From Bradyrhizobium genomosp. I (2014) (GTDB lineage Bacteria; Pseudomonadota; Alphaproteobacteria; Rhizobiales; Xanthobacteraceae): DNA of 36,851 nt. Both the position numbers and the translations under genes were made by a program. This document shows, in pieces, positions 7,081 through 15,472 of this stretch. Numbering within the stretch: the first letter of the stretch is position 1; each line of letters opens with the position of its first letter. The stretch spans positions 1 through 36,851 of the forward strand of contig NZ_AJQE01000275.1 in assembly GCF_000261685.1 (NCBI RefSeq), written 5' to 3'. Below the pieces are notes generated by a model that ran no database searches, was not told where the DNA came from, and saw only the letters and a program-made list of their open reading frames with translations.

Positions 7081-7356
7081 ATGATCATTCCAACCCATTT
7101 CGGCCCGGCCGGCCCGTTGTGGCGGAGCCAGCCTTTCCAGATCCAGGCGTGGCGGGCCTGGGCGTTCAGCTGCTTCGTTTCGCTTGATTCCACGGTCGTC
7201 GACCTCCGCCTTGCGCTCGCGACCGCCGTGACGCGTTCGCTGGTCCATGCCGCGGATGCGCTGGTTCGCCATGTGATGGGCCGCGCCTGGCGAGGGGCCC
7301 GCTTCGCAGAAGATATCACGGCTGCTGCCACCATGGTGGCAGCAGCCGGCCGCTAG
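7081..7356 (+). CDS. small hypothetical protein between WYL regulator and GST
   Basis: A 91-residue protein that I do not recognise. The start is supported by GAGGA seven bases before the ATG, and third codon positions are strongly G/C, as in neighbouring genes. The sequence is rich in Trp and Ala (PLWRSQPFQIQAWRAWAFS), with an amphipathic, moderately hydrophobic middle (VDLRLALATAVTRSLVHAADALV); no signal peptide is evident. The last codons overlap a 30-base perfect palindrome that looks like the operator for the following transferase gene. It is co-directional with the GST-like gene 37 bases downstream. Confidence 0.6.
   Translation: MIIPTHFGPAGPLWRSQPFQIQAWRAWAFSCFVSLDSTVVDLRLALATAVTRSLVHAADALVRHVMGRAWRGARFAEDITAAATMVAAAGR
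7319..7348. promoter_or_regulatory. 30-base perfect palindrome, second WYL module, site 2
   Basis: Bases 7319-7348 form a perfect palindrome centred at 7333/7334. Its inner part is CTGCTGCCA-N6-TGGCAGCAG (7322-7345), the same half-sites and spacing as the site at 7011-7034. It lies inside the end of the small gene and 46 bases before the GST-like start, a position fit for direct control of that gene. Confidence 0.7.
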
Positions 7357-7393
7357 GTTCCTTCAACTCGTTCGACACGTTCGGGAGAGCTTC

Positions 7394-8122
7394 ATGATCA
7401 CGCTTTACGGCTTTGGCACCGGCTTCGGCCTGCCGGAAATCAGCCCCTTCGTCACCAAGACCGAGGTGCAGCTCAAGATGGCGGGCCTGCCCTACCGGAA
7501 GGAGCGGGCTATGCCGCCCGCGTCGCCCAAGGGACAGCTGCCCTTCATCGACGATGGCGGCGAAGCCGTGGCTGATTCCACCTTCATCCGCGCCCATATC
7601 GAGCGCCGCTACGGCTTCGATTTCGACGCCGGCCTGTCGCTGGCCGAGCGCGCGCAGGCCTGGGCGTTCGAGCGCATGATCGAGCATCACGTCTATTGGG
7701 CGCTGGTCGGCGCGCGCTGGGTCGATCCGGTCAATTTCGCCAAGGGGCCTGCGCATTTCTTCGATGGCGCGCCGGAGCACAATCGCGAGAAGCTGCGCGA
7801 GGATGCGCAATTCCGCGTCGCCGAGAACTATCTGCTCTCCGGCCTCGGCCGCCATGCGCCGGATGACGACGTCGATCTCGCGGTCCGCTCGCTCTTCGCG
7901 CTGTCGGTGCAGCTCGGCGACAGGGCGTACCTGATGGGCAGCAAGCCCTGCGGCGTCGATGCCACCGCCTTCGGCGCGCTCGCCGGAATCCTGACGCCTT
8001 TCTTCGAGTCCGGACTGCGCCAGCGGGCCGAGGGATTTCCAAACCTCACCGCCTATGTCGATCGCATGATGGAGACATACTATCCCGAATTCGCTTGGAT
8101 CCCGCTGCGGCAGGCAGCGTAG
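7394..8122 (+). CDS. glutathione S-transferase family protein (failed-axon/metaxin-like)
   Basis: A 242-residue GST-fold protein. The N-terminal thioredoxin-like part starts ITLYGFGTGFGLPEISPF and continues KTEVQLKMAGLPY, with the cis-proline region SPKGQLPFIDD and the contact segment DSTFIRAHIE. This pattern is closer to the failed-axon/metaxin-related GST branch (GST_N_4) than to the enzyme at 1491-2135. The helical C-terminal domain contains YLMGSKPCGVDATAFGALAG. A ribosome site (GGGAG) precedes the ATG. It is the likely target of the second WYL regulator. The substrate is unknown, and catalytic activity is not assured in this branch. Confidence 0.85.
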   Translation: MITLYGFGTGFGLPEISPFVTKTEVQLKMAGLPYRKERAMPPASPKGQLPFIDDGGEAVADSTFIRAHIERRYGFDFDAGLSLAERAQAWAFERMIEHHVYWALVGARWVDPVNFAKGPAHFFDGAPEHNREKLREDAQFRVAENYLLSGLGRHAPDDDVDLAVRSLFALSVQLGDRAYLMGSKPCGVDATAFGALAGILTPFFESGLRQRAEGFPNLTAYVDRMMETYYPEFAWIPLRQAA

Positions 8123-8141
8123 GAACGCGCCGTATCCGCTT

Positions 8142-8227
8142 CGTCATGCCCGGGCTTGTCCCGGGCATCCACGTTCTTCGCGCCGCGGGGCAAGGCGTGG
8201 ATGGCCGGGACAAGCCCGGCCATGACG
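8142..8227. repeat. palindromic repeat, MPGLVPGIHVL type, copy 2
   Basis: Arms at 8142-8164 and 8205-8227 are inverted copies around CCGGGCTTGTCCCGG, and the inner CATCCACGTTCTTCG segment is shared with copy 1 at 5313-5398. It lies between convergent genes, beside the terminator at 8244-8277. Confidence 0.85.
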
Positions 8228-8243
8228 ACCTGAGAGTCCGGAG

Positions 8244-8277
8244 CAAAAACAAAAGAGCCGGCCCATCGGGCCGGCTC
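8244..8277 (-). terminator. rho-independent terminator of the hydroxycinnamate operon
   Basis: GAGCCGGCCC-ATC-GGGCCGGCTC (8255-8277) is a perfect ten-pair stem with a three-base loop. On the minus strand it is followed by a T-rich run (8244-8254), the pattern of an intrinsic terminator. It stands 27 bases after the stop of the leftward substrate-binding protein gene. Confidence 0.85.
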
Positions 8278-8303
8278 TCGTCGTCTCAAATCTTTCGTCG
8301 CAC

Positions 8304-9455
8304 CTACTTCACCAGCGAGTACTTGCCGTCCTTCACCGTGAGCAGGATGCGCGAGCGCTGGTCGAGGCCGTAGCGGTCCTTTTCGGTGAAGTTGTAAACG
8401 CCCTGGCTCGCCGCGAGCTCCTTCTCCGTTAGCAGCGCTTGGCGGATGGCTTCGCGGAATTCCGGCGTGCCCGGCTTCGCCGTCTTCAACGCCACCGGAA
8501 TGATGCGCTTGAGGATCTCGAACGCGTCATAGGAATGGCCGGCGAACTGGCTGCGGCTGTTCGGGCCATATTTGGCTTCATAGGCCGAGTTCAGCGCGAG
8601 GCCCGGCTTCTTGGTCAGCGCGCTGTCCGGCTGGTCCTCGGGGTCCATGACCGGACCGGAGGCCATCAGCACGCCCTCCGCCGCCTTGCCGGCGATGCGG
8701 ATGAAGTCCATGCTGGCAGCACCGTGGGTCTGGTAGATCAGGCCCTTGTAACCGCGCTCGCGCAGCTCGGTCTGCGGCAGGGCGGCCGCGGTGCCGGATG
8801 CGCCGACCAGGATCGCATCGGGATTGGCGGCAACGAGCTTCAGCACCTGCCCGGTCACCGAGGTATCGGGACGGGCAAAGCGCTCCTCGTCGACGATGGT
8901 CATGCCCATCGGCACGGCCTGGGCCTTGAGGTCGTTGAACCAGAGGTCGCCATAGGAGTCGGAATAGCCGATATAGCCGAGCGTCTTCACGCCCTTGGAC
9001 TTCATATGGTCGTACAGCACCTTGCCGACGATCGGAATCGGCTGCGGCATCGCGACCGACCACTTCATGCGCTCGGGCGTGATCGGGAACGGCGCCAGGC
9101 CGAAATGCGGGATGCCGGCTTCGTTGGCGACGTTGGAGACCGCGATGGTCGGCGGCGTCAGCGCCGAGCCCATGATGAGGTCGGCCTTCGATTCGGTCAC
9201 GAAGCGGCGGGCGTTGGTGGTCGCCGTGGTGGGATCGCCGCCGTCGTCGAGCACGATCACCTTCAGCGGCACGCCGCCGATCTCCTTCGGCACGAACTCC
9301 AGCGCGTTGCGCTCGGGAATGCCGAGCGCTGCACCCGGGCCGGTCGTCGTGGTGGTGATGCCAATGGTGACTTCGCTGGTCTGCGCCAGCGCAGGCACTG
9401 CCGGCAGTGCCAGCGCCGCCGCGGTGATGGCGGCGGTCAGGTAAAAGCGTTTCAT
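8304..9455 (-). CDS. ABC transporter substrate-binding protein (LivJ/CouP-like)
   Basis: A 383-residue periplasmic binding protein of the Leu/Ile/Val-binding type (Peripla_BP_6). A Sec signal peptide ends near ALPAVPALA-Q (residue 24/25). The mature domain begins VTIGITTTTTGPGAALG and shows YIGYSDSYGDLWF and SYDAFEILKR, typical of type I binding proteins. AGGGAGG stands before the ATG. It is the last gene of the catabolic operon and is followed by a terminator. In Rhodopseudomonas palustris a comparable protein (CouP) of the cou locus binds p-coumarate. By context this is the receptor for the LivFGMH-type permease at 21223-24768, which has no receptor gene of its own. The ligand is inferred. 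Confidence 0.88.
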   Translation of the reverse strand: MKRFYLTAAITAAALALPAVPALAQTSEVTIGITTTTTGPGAALGIPERNALEFVPKEIGGVPLKVIVLDDGGDPTTATTNARRFVTESKADLIMGSALTPPTIAVSNVANEAGIPHFGLAPFPITPERMKWSVAMPQPIPIVGKVLYDHMKSKGVKTLGYIGYSDSYGDLWFNDLKAQAVPMGMTIVDEERFARPDTSVTGQVLKLVAANPDAILVGASGTAAALPQTELRERGYKGLIYQTHGAASMDFIRIAGKAAEGVLMASGPVMDPEDQPDSALTKKPGLALNSAYEAKYGPNSRSQFAGHSYDAFEILKRIIPVALKTAKPGTPEFREAIRQALLTEKELAASQGVYNFTEKDRYGLDQRSRILLTVKDGKYSLVK

Positions 9456-9545
9456 CTATTCCTCCCTTTACGTGTTTCCTTGAAAGCAGAAATTGGGGGG
9501 TAATTCAGCCCCCTCTTTTGGTGATGCGGCGATTTAGCTCCAGGC

Positions 9546-9965
9546 TCAACTCCCCGTGAACTTCGCTACCATTTCCGCCGGGAACGGTGCCGATTTCAGC
9601 TTGTCGGGGTTAACGGGATCGCGGCCGACCAGCACGCGGGTCTCGAACCCCTCGATCGCCAGCGCCTCGCCCTTGTAGACGTTGTGTTTCACCTCGAAGC
9701 TCGAGCGCTTGATGCTCTCGATCCTCGTCTCGATGGTGATCCAGTCGCCATAGGTCGAGGGAATGTAGAACTTGGCCCGCGTGTCGACCATCGGGATGCC
9801 CACCAGGCCGTATTTGCGGACCAGATCCTGCTTGGAGAAGCCGGCGACCTCGAACAGGGTCGAGGTCGAATCGTCGAACATCGCGAAATAGCGCGGGTAA
9901 TAGACGATGTTGGCGGGGTCGCAATCGCCCCACTGGATCTGGACCTCGCGCCGGTTCACGAACAT
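9546..9965 (-). CDS. acyl-CoA thioesterase, 4-hydroxybenzoyl-CoA thioesterase type
   Basis: A 139-residue hot-dog-fold thioesterase. The segment WGDCDPANIVYYPRYF (12-27) matches the active-site signature of Pseudomonas-type 4-hydroxybenzoyl-CoA thioesterase; Asp16 aligns with the catalytic Asp. The length is normal for the family. It starts 10 bases after the dehydrogenase stop within the leftward catabolic operon. The natural role would be release of 4-hydroxybenzoate (or vanillate) from its CoA ester, which feeds PobA encoded at 17548. Substrate assignment rests on family and context. Confidence 0.88.
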   Translation of the reverse strand: MFVNRREVQIQWGDCDPANIVYYPRYFAMFDDSTSTLFEVAGFSKQDLVRKYGLVGIPMVDTRAKFYIPSTYGDWITIETRIESIKRSSFEVKHNVYKGEALAIEGFETRVLVGRDPVNPDKLKSAPFPAEMVAKFTGS

Positions 9966-9975
9966 GCGCGGCGCC

Positions 9976-10737
9976 TCATTTCGGCGCCATGCGCAGCGAT
10001 CCGTCGAGGCGCACCACTTCGCCGTTCAGATACGCATTCTCGACCATGTGCAGCGCGAGCGCGGCGAATTCGTCGGCATTGCCGAGCCGGCGCGGGAAGG
10101 GGATCGCGGCGGCGAGCGAGTCCTGGGCTTCCTGCGGCAGGTTCGCGAGCAGCGGCGTCAGGAACAGGCCGGGCGCGATGGTCAGCACGCGGACGCCGAA
10201 CTGCGCGAGCTCGCGCGCGATCGGCAGCGTCATGCCGACGATGCCGCCCTTCGAGGCCGAATAGGCGGACTGGCCGATCTGGCCGTCATAGGCGGCGACG
10301 GACGCCGTGTTGATGATGACGCCGCGCTCGCCGGTCGCCTGCGGCTCCAGCCTGGACATCTCGGTCGCGGCAAGGCGCAGCATGTTGAAGGTGCCGATCA
10401 GATTGACCTTGATCACCTTGTCGAAATCGGCGAGCGCCATCGGGCCGTCGCGGCCGACCACGCGCTTGGCAACGCCGATGCCGGCGCAATTGACCAGCAC
10501 GCGGGCCGGGCCATGGGCCTTGGTCGCCTGCGCGATCGCGGCTTCCGCGGAGGCGGCGTCGGAGACGTCGCAGGTCACGGCGACGCCGTTGATCTCGGCG
10601 GCGACGGTTTCCGCGAGCTTGGCATTGAGATCGAACACCGCGACCTTGGCGCCCTGCGCCGCCAGCTTTCGCGCGGTCGCCGCACCCAATCCCGATGCGC
10701 CGCCGGTCACGATGGCTGCCTGATCCTTCAACAACAT
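9976..10737 (-). CDS. SDR-family 3-hydroxyacyl-CoA dehydrogenase (HSD17B10-like)
   Basis: A 253-residue short-chain dehydrogenase. The NAD-binding motif TGGASGLG is at 11-18, NCAG at 83-86 and the catalytic Ser146, Tyr159 and Lys163 (YSASK) are all present. Asp36 after the second strand (VAVFDLN) indicates NAD preference. The GGASGLG start and [11 protein letters not shown] are characteristic of 3-hydroxyacyl-CoA dehydrogenase type 2. In this operon it could oxidise the 3-hydroxy-3-arylpropionyl-CoA formed by the crotonase. It starts 25 bases after the CoA ligase stop. Confidence 0.9.
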   Translation of the reverse strand: MLLKDQAAIVTGGASGLGAATARKLAAQGAKVAVFDLNAKLAETVAAEINGVAVTCDVSDAASAEAAIAQATKAHGPARVLVNCAGIGVAKRVVGRDGPMALADFDKVIKVNLIGTFNMLRLAATEMSRLEPQATGERGVIINTASVAAYDGQIGQSAYSASKGGIVGMTLPIARELAQFGVRVLTIAPGLFLTPLLANLPQEAQDSLAAAIPFPRRLGNADEFAALALHMVENAYLNGEVVRLDGSLRMAPK

Positions 10738-10762
10738 GGCGTTCTCCTTTGGCGATGATTTC

Positions 10763-12646
10763 TCAAGCGACCGATATCACACGGTTCGATGGATTGGCAG
10801 CGTAGAGCTCCTCGATCAGCTCGCCGCGATGCTCCAGCACCGCACGCTGGTTGATCGAGCCCTTGTCGGTGACTTCGCCCTTGTCGATCGACAGCGGCGT
10901 GTCCATCAGGATCGCGCGCGTGATCCGTGTCGAGGAGCCGGTGGCCTGGCTGAGAAAACGCGTCAGGCGTTCGCGAAAAGCCTCGCGCACCAGCCGGTCC
11001 CGCGTGGCGACGACGAGATCGTCGGTCGGCAGCGTCGGGTTGATCAGCCGGCAGCCGTCGAGGTCGAGCACGACCAGCGCGGAGATCTCGTCACGGTTGA
11101 TGCCGGCGATGACGACGTCGCGCACCAGCGGGGCGCAGGCCGCAACGAAGCGCGCTCGCAAGGGACCGACGCTGACCCAGGTGCCGCTCGCCAGCTTGAA
11201 ATCCTCGCTGACGCGGCCGTCGAAGTCGAAGCCGGCGTTGAGATCATCGGGATCGGTCGGCTTGAGCGCATCGCCGAGCTTGTAGAATCCTTCCTCGTCG
11301 AAGGATTTTGCGGTGATGTCGGGCTGACGCCAGTAGCCGGGCATCACGTTCGGCCCCTTGCAGCGGACCTCCAGCTTGCCGTTGTTCGGCACCAGCTTGG
11401 CGTCGTTGCCCGAGACGGGCAGGCCGACATGGCCGGAACGGCTGGTGCGCGGATTGACCGACATGAAGAACGGCGCGGTCTCGGTGGCGCCCAAGCCGGT
11501 CAGCATCGGCACGCGGTAGCCTTTTTCCTTTACCGCAAGCTCGTCGAGGCTGTTCCAGACGAACGGCGACAGCGCCGCGCCCGAGAAGAACATCGCGTGC
11601 AGCCGGTCGAAGAACTTTGCGCGCAGGCCCTGGTCGTCGCGCAGATACGGCAACAGCGATTCGTAGCCCTTGGGCACGTTGAAGTAGACCGTGGGCGAAA
11701 TCTCCTGGAGATTGCGCACGGTCTCCTCGATGCCGCCGGGCATCGGCTTGCCGGCGTCCAGATACATCGAGCCGCCGTTGTAGAGCGTCAATCCGATATT
11801 GTGGTTGCCGCCAAAGGTGTGGTTCCAGGGCAGCCAGTCGATGATGACGGGCGGCTCGTCCTTGAGAAAGGCGAGCGTCTCGCGCAGCATCACCTGGTTG
11901 GCGCAGATCATGCGCTGGGTGTTGATGACGGCCTTGGGATTGCCGGTCGAGCCCGAGGTCAGCAGGAATTTTGCGATGGCGTCGGGCCCGATCCTGCCGT
12001 GGACGTCGTCGAGGTCGCTGCGGAGCGGCGTTGCCATGAGGTCGGCGAGCAGGGTGACGTCGCGGCCCGGCACATGGCCATAGGACGCGGCGATCTCGGT
12101 GCCGAGCGAAACATTGGCGGTGAGCGCATCGGCGAACTTGTCGGCATCCTCGGCGAAGACGAGGCCGGGCGTCAGCAGCTTCATCAGATAGGATAGCTTG
12201 CCGTAATCCTTCGACACCAGCGAATAGGCCGGCGACACCGGGCAGAATGGAACGCCGGCATAGAACGCGCCGAAGGCGAGCAGGGCATGGTCGATCGAAT
12301 TGCCGGAGAGGATGACGACCGGGCGCTCCGCCGACAGACCGCGCGCAATCAGACTTGATGCGATGTGCCGGCTCGCGGTGAGCAACTCGGCATAGGTGAT
12401 CTTGCGCCAGCCGCGACCGCCTTCGCGCTCGGCCATGAAGACGCGGTCCGGCGTGGTCTGGGCCCAATGATGCAGGCGGTCGGTGATGCGGACCGGGTAG
12501 TCGCCGAGCGGCTGCTTCGGCCTGAGGTAGATCGTGCCGTCGTCGCGCCGCTCGACATTGACGACGGGATCGCCGAACGAGATCGGCCGCAGCGGCAAAG
12601 TGCTCGCGCCGCGCTCCATGCTGGAAGAGGAGGGCTGCGCGCTCAT
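10763..12646 (-). CDS. fcs: feruloyl/p-coumaroyl-CoA synthetase (AMP-binding)
   Basis: A 627-residue acyl-adenylate-forming ligase of feruloyl-CoA synthase length. The phosphate-binding loop [12 protein letters not shown] is at 228-239, the GATETAP motif at 386-392, and a GDALKP segment supplies the ATP-ribose Asp region. The C-terminal [14 protein letters not shown] matches the feruloyl-CoA synthase subgroup, with the catalytic Lys region. The ATG overlaps the stop of the upstream crotonase gene by four bases (ATGA), so translation is coupled. It would activate ferulate or p-coumarate as CoA thioesters in the cytoplasm. In the cou locus of Rhodopseudomonas palustris the equivalent is CouB. 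Which acid is preferred cannot be read from sequence. Confidence 0.92.
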   Translation of the reverse strand: MSAQPSSSSMERGASTLPLRPISFGDPVVNVERRDDGTIYLRPKQPLGDYPVRITDRLHHWAQTTPDRVFMAEREGGRGWRKITYAELLTASRHIASSLIARGLSAERPVVILSGNSIDHALLAFGAFYAGVPFCPVSPAYSLVSKDYGKLSYLMKLLTPGLVFAEDADKFADALTANVSLGTEIAASYGHVPGRDVTLLADLMATPLRSDLDDVHGRIGPDAIAKFLLTSGSTGNPKAVINTQRMICANQVMLRETLAFLKDEPPVIIDWLPWNHTFGGNHNIGLTLYNGGSMYLDAGKPMPGGIEETVRNLQEISPTVYFNVPKGYESLLPYLRDDQGLRAKFFDRLHAMFFSGAALSPFVWNSLDELAVKEKGYRVPMLTGLGATETAPFFMSVNPRTSRSGHVGLPVSGNDAKLVPNNGKLEVRCKGPNVMPGYWRQPDITAKSFDEEGFYKLGDALKPTDPDDLNAGFDFDGRVSEDFKLASGTWVSVGPLRARFVAACAPLVRDVVIAGINRDEISALVVLDLDGCRLINPTLPTDDLVVATRDRLVREAFRERLTRFLSQATGSSTRITRAILMDTPLSIDKGEVTDKGSINQRAVLEHRGELIEELYAANPSNRVISVA

Positions 12647-13452
12647 GACTTCGGCTTTACCTTTGCGGTCTTGTGTTCGAGGAATTCGCGGATCCTGCGT
12701 TTTGCTTCCTTGTCGCTCTGCGCCACCGTTGCCATCAGCGATTCCATCAGAAGACCGGTCTGCGGATTGGCCTCCGCGATCATCGGCAGCGCCTGGAGCA
12801 CGGCAAAATTGGTCAGCGGCGCGTTGGAGGCGATCTTCGTTGCAAGCTCCAGCGCCTTGCCGAGCCCGTTGCCAGCCTCCGTCAGATATTGCGCGAAGCC
12901 GTAGGACGCGCCTTCGGTCGCGCTGTAGACGCGTCCGGTCAGCATCATGTCCATCATCCTGGCGACGCCGATCAGCCGCGGCAGCCGCACCGAGCCGCCG
13001 CCGCCGACGAAGATGCCGCGCTGTCCCTCCGGCAGCGCGAAATAGGTCGAGGGCTCGGCGACGCGGATATGCGCGGCGCAGGCAAGCTCGAGCCCGCCGC
13101 CGATCACGGCGCCCCGAAGCGCCGCGATGACGGGCACGCGGCTGTACTGGATGCGATCGAACACCCGGTGCCACATCTGGGAATGGAGCAGGCCGCCGGT
13201 CGCGTCATGCTCGGTCAATTCGGACAGGTCGAGACCGCTGGAGAAATGGTCGCCGATGCCGTGGATGACGACCGCACCGATGTCCTCGGGCAGGGAGGCA
13301 AAACACTCGCCGATTTCCAGGATGATGCCGTCATTGAGCGCATTGCGCTTCGCCGGCCGGTTCAGACCAACGGTCAGAACCCGGTCCGCCCGCTCGATCC
13401 TCAAAAGCCCGGAGGCACCCGCGTCAGCGGTCTCGGCGTTTCCCTGTGTCAT
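12643..13452 (-). CDS. enoyl-CoA hydratase/lyase of the hydroxycinnamate operon (CouA-like)
   Basis: A 269-residue crotonase. The oxyanion hole is formed by HFSSGLDL (69-76) and RGAVIGGGLELA (113-124). Both usual acidic residues are present: Glu122 in GGGLELA and Glu142 in LPEGQ. It would hydrate the double bond of feruloyl/coumaroyl-CoA, with or without retro-aldol cleavage. The CouA protein of Rhodopseudomonas palustris is the context-based counterpart. It is the first gene of a leftward operon with the CoA ligase, dehydrogenase, thioesterase and binding protein. AAGGA lies five bases before the ATG, and an operator-like motif, GTTAT-N5-ATAAC, lies 20 bases upstream. Confidence 0.9.
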   Translation of the reverse strand: MTQGNAETADAGASGLLRIERADRVLTVGLNRPAKRNALNDGIILEIGECFASLPEDIGAVVIHGIGDHFSSGLDLSELTEHDATGGLLHSQMWHRVFDRIQYSRVPVIAALRGAVIGGGLELACAAHIRVAEPSTYFALPEGQRGIFVGGGGSVRLPRLIGVARMMDMMLTGRVYSATEGASYGFAQYLTEAGNGLGKALELATKIASNAPLTNFAVLQALPMIAEANPQTGLLMESLMATVAQSDKEAKRRIREFLEHKTAKVKPKS

Positions 13453-13471
13453 TTGCGTCCTTATCAGAATA

Positions 13472-13486
13472 GTTATGTTGTATAAC
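13472..13486. promoter_or_regulatory. CouR-type operator candidate before the catabolic operon
   Basis: GTTAT-GTTGT-ATAAC is a perfect inverted repeat 20 bases before the crotonase ATG. The same RTTAT-N5-ATAAY layout is found before pobA (17466-17480) and twice before the MarR/ABC pair (24861-24891). The regulator is most simply the MarR protein encoded at 24948. Confidence 0.65.
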
Positions 13487-13536
13487 GAATTCTGGGGGAG
13501 TCAATATGGAGCCGGGCGGCGATCCTCACATTCGGT

Positions 13537-13661
13537 GTCGTTCCGGCGAACGCCGGGACCCATACTCCCGGGAAGAATTTGGCGAAGATTGATCGTTCGG
13601 CACCGCGACCGCCGCGATCGATAGATCGCGCGGTATGGGTACCGGCGTTCGCCGGAACGAC
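13537..13661. repeat. long inverted repeat with nested palindrome
   Basis: Arms at 13537-13565 and 13633-13661 are near-perfect inverted copies with a TTCCGGCGAACGCCGG-type core. A second perfect palindrome, CGCGATC-GATA-GATCGCG, is nested at 13613-13630. The element fills the gap between the catabolic operon promoter and the end of the TRAP operon. It resembles known dispersed intergenic repeats of Bradyrhizobium and may end transcription of the TRAP operon before the next promoter. Confidence 0.8.
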
Positions 13662-13676
13662 GGCGGCGTGTGTGGC

Positions 13677-14138
13677 TCACACCACCTGATGCACGTCGAT
13701 CACCACGCGATCCGCGTGCCGCGCGGCCGAGCCGACGAAAATGTGCTCCATCAGCCAGCGATATTTCTCGTGTCCGGTCTCGAACTTCGGCACGGTGCGG
13801 AAGTAGATCAGCCTGGGGTCGACCGGCTCGCCGCGCTTGAGCTTTTGCAGCAGCTCGACCGGGCCGAAGCGCATGCCCTTGTTCTCGACGTAGATGATAG
13901 CGCCCTCGTCGGTTTCGAAGGCGTATTTGGCTTCGAGATCGATCAGCTCGTTGGGACGAATGGTCTGGAAGTCGGCGCCGAATGGCAGCACCTTGCCTTT
14001 GACCCCGCCCGTCACCTCGCCGCCGATGATCGGGATGATGCGGCGAACGCCGATCCCGGTCTCGCCGGCGGTCACGACGTCGCCGATGCGGGCGGTGATG
14101 GTGAAGGCGTATTTGGTCTCGAGGGTGGGTGTGGTCAT
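13677..14138 (-). CDS. DUF3237 domain protein
   Basis: A 153-residue protein that is almost entirely the DUF3237 domain (TKYAFTITARIGD through RTVPKFETGHEKYRWL, including GGEVTGGVKGKVLPFGADFQ). DUF3237 has a small beta-barrel-like fold and no assigned biochemical activity. GAGGTG before the ATG supports the start, 12 bases after the DctM stop, so it is the last gene of the TRAP operon. Its place among genes for aromatic acid uptake and breakdown suggests a role in handling that substrate, but this is inference. Confidence 0.85.
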   Translation of the reverse strand: MTTPTLETKYAFTITARIGDVVTAGETGIGVRRIIPIIGGEVTGGVKGKVLPFGADFQTIRPNELIDLEAKYAFETDEGAIIYVENKGMRFGPVELLQKLKRGEPVDPRLIYFRTVPKFETGHEKYRWLMEHIFVGSAARHADRVVIDVHQVV

Positions 14139-14150
14139 CGCGTCACCTCG

Positions 14151-15470
14151 TCAATTCGCCATCATCCGCGTGGGCAGCCAGGTCGCCAGCAGCGGGAAGG
14201 CGATCAGGATCACGAGGCGGATCAGGTCCGTGACCACGAACGGAATCACGCCCTTGAAGATGGTGGAGAAGGAGACGTCCTTCACCACGCTCTTGATGAC
14301 GAACACATTCATGCCGACCGGCGGATGGATCAGGCCGAGCTCGACGGTCATGACGATGATGACGCCGAACCAGATCGGATCGAAGCCGAGATGCATGATC
14401 ACCGGGAAGATGATCGGCACGGTCAGGATGATCATCGCCATGGCGTCCATCAGGCAGCCGAGCACGAGATACATCACCATGATCAACGCCAGCACGCCGT
14501 AGCTGCCGAGGCCGAGGCCGGTGAGGAATTCCGTCACCTTCTGCGGCGTCTGCGTCACCGTGAGGAAATAGCCGAAGATCAGCGCGCCGATCAGCACGGT
14601 GAACACGGCGGCCGCGGTGCGCGTCGCCTGCAGCAGCGAGGCCAGGATCTTCTCGCGGTCGAGGCGGCCCGTCAGCACGCCGATGATGAAGGCGCCGGTG
14701 GCGCCGACGCCGCCGGCCTCCGTCGGCGTGAAGCGCGGCAGGAAGGGCAGGCCGTAGAGGCCGCCGATCACGAAGATGAACAGCAGCACGGGCGCCCAGA
14801 TCTCCTTCAGGCCCGCAAAGCGCTCGCGCCACGGCGTCACCTTGCCTTTCGGCAGGAAGTCGGGACGAAGATAGCCGATCAGGAAGATCGTGATCATGTA
14901 CATGCTCATCGCCAGCAGGCCCGGGATGATGCCGGCGATGAAGAGCTTGCCGATGTCCTGCTCGGTGATGATGCCGTAGACCGCGAGCACGGTGGAGGGC
15001 GGCAGCATCGCGCCCAGCGTGCCGCCCGCCGCGATCACGCCGGTGGCAAAGGACTGCGGGTAGCCGAAGCGGCGCATCTCCGGGTAGGCGACGGCGGAGA
15101 AGGTCGCGGCGGTCGCGACCGAGGAGCCGCAGATCGCGGCAAAGCCGCCGCAGGCGCCGACGGTGGCGATGCCGAGCCCGCCGCGTAAGTGGCCGACGAA
15201 ACCGTTGGCGGCGCGGAACAGCTCGCGGCTCATGCCGGAATTGGACACGAACGAACCCATCAGCAGGAACATCGGGATGACCCCGAAAGTGTAGTCGGTC
15301 ACCGTGCGCATCGAGGTCTGGCCGACCAGCTTCAGCGCCGCATTTCCGTTGACGAGATAGGCGAAGCCGGAGACGCCGACGAGGCCCATGGCCATGCCGA
15401 CGGGCACGCGCAGCAGCATCAGGACGAACAGGGAAACGAAGCCGATTAAGGCGACGGCATCGGTGCTCAT
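14151..15470 (-). CDS. dctM: TRAP transporter large permease (DctM type)
   Basis: A 439-residue integral membrane protein of the DctM family with about 12 membrane segments. Family motifs include LLRVPVGMAMGLVG near the N-terminus, FLLMGSFVSNSGMSRELFRA, GGFAAICGSSVATAATF and GGTLGAMLPPSTVLAVYG. Near the C-terminus it has LIHPPVGMNVFVIKSV. It forms the ion-coupled channel of the tripartite transporter with DctQ and DctP. The gene begins two bases after the DctQ stop. By context it imports an aromatic acid, as the TarPQM system of Rhodopseudomonas palustris does. The substrate is inferred. Confidence 0.92.
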   Translation of the reverse strand: MSTDAVALIGFVSLFVLMLLRVPVGMAMGLVGVSGFAYLVNGNAALKLVGQTSMRTVTDYTFGVIPMFLLMGSFVSNSGMSRELFRAANGFVGHLRGGLGIATVGACGGFAAICGSSVATAATFSAVAYPEMRRFGYPQSFATGVIAAGGTLGAMLPPSTVLAVYGIITEQDIGKLFIAGIIPGLLAMSMYMITIFLIGYLRPDFLPKGKVTPWRERFAGLKEIWAPVLLFIFVIGGLYGLPFLPRFTPTEAGGVGATGAFIIGVLTGRLDREKILASLLQATRTAAAVFTVLIGALIFGYFLTVTQTPQKVTEFLTGLGLGSYGVLALIMVMYLVLGCLMDAMAMIILTVPIIFPVIMHLGFDPIWFGVIIVMTVELGLIHPPVGMNVFVIKSVVKDVSFSTIFKGVIPFVVTDLIRLVILIAFPLLATWLPTRMMAN

Positions 15471-15472
15471 GA

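Noticed and set aside
8147..8235. A peptide reading MPGLVPGIHVL...GRDKPGHDD
   Set aside because: It is the read-through of the palindromic repeat found also at 5313-5398, not a gene.
12646..13174. A longer N-terminus for the CoA ligase
   Set aside because: The open frame extends upstream through the crotonase gene in another frame, but the ATG at 12646 forms a classic four-base overlap, and the residues upstream are an Arg-rich shadow translation.
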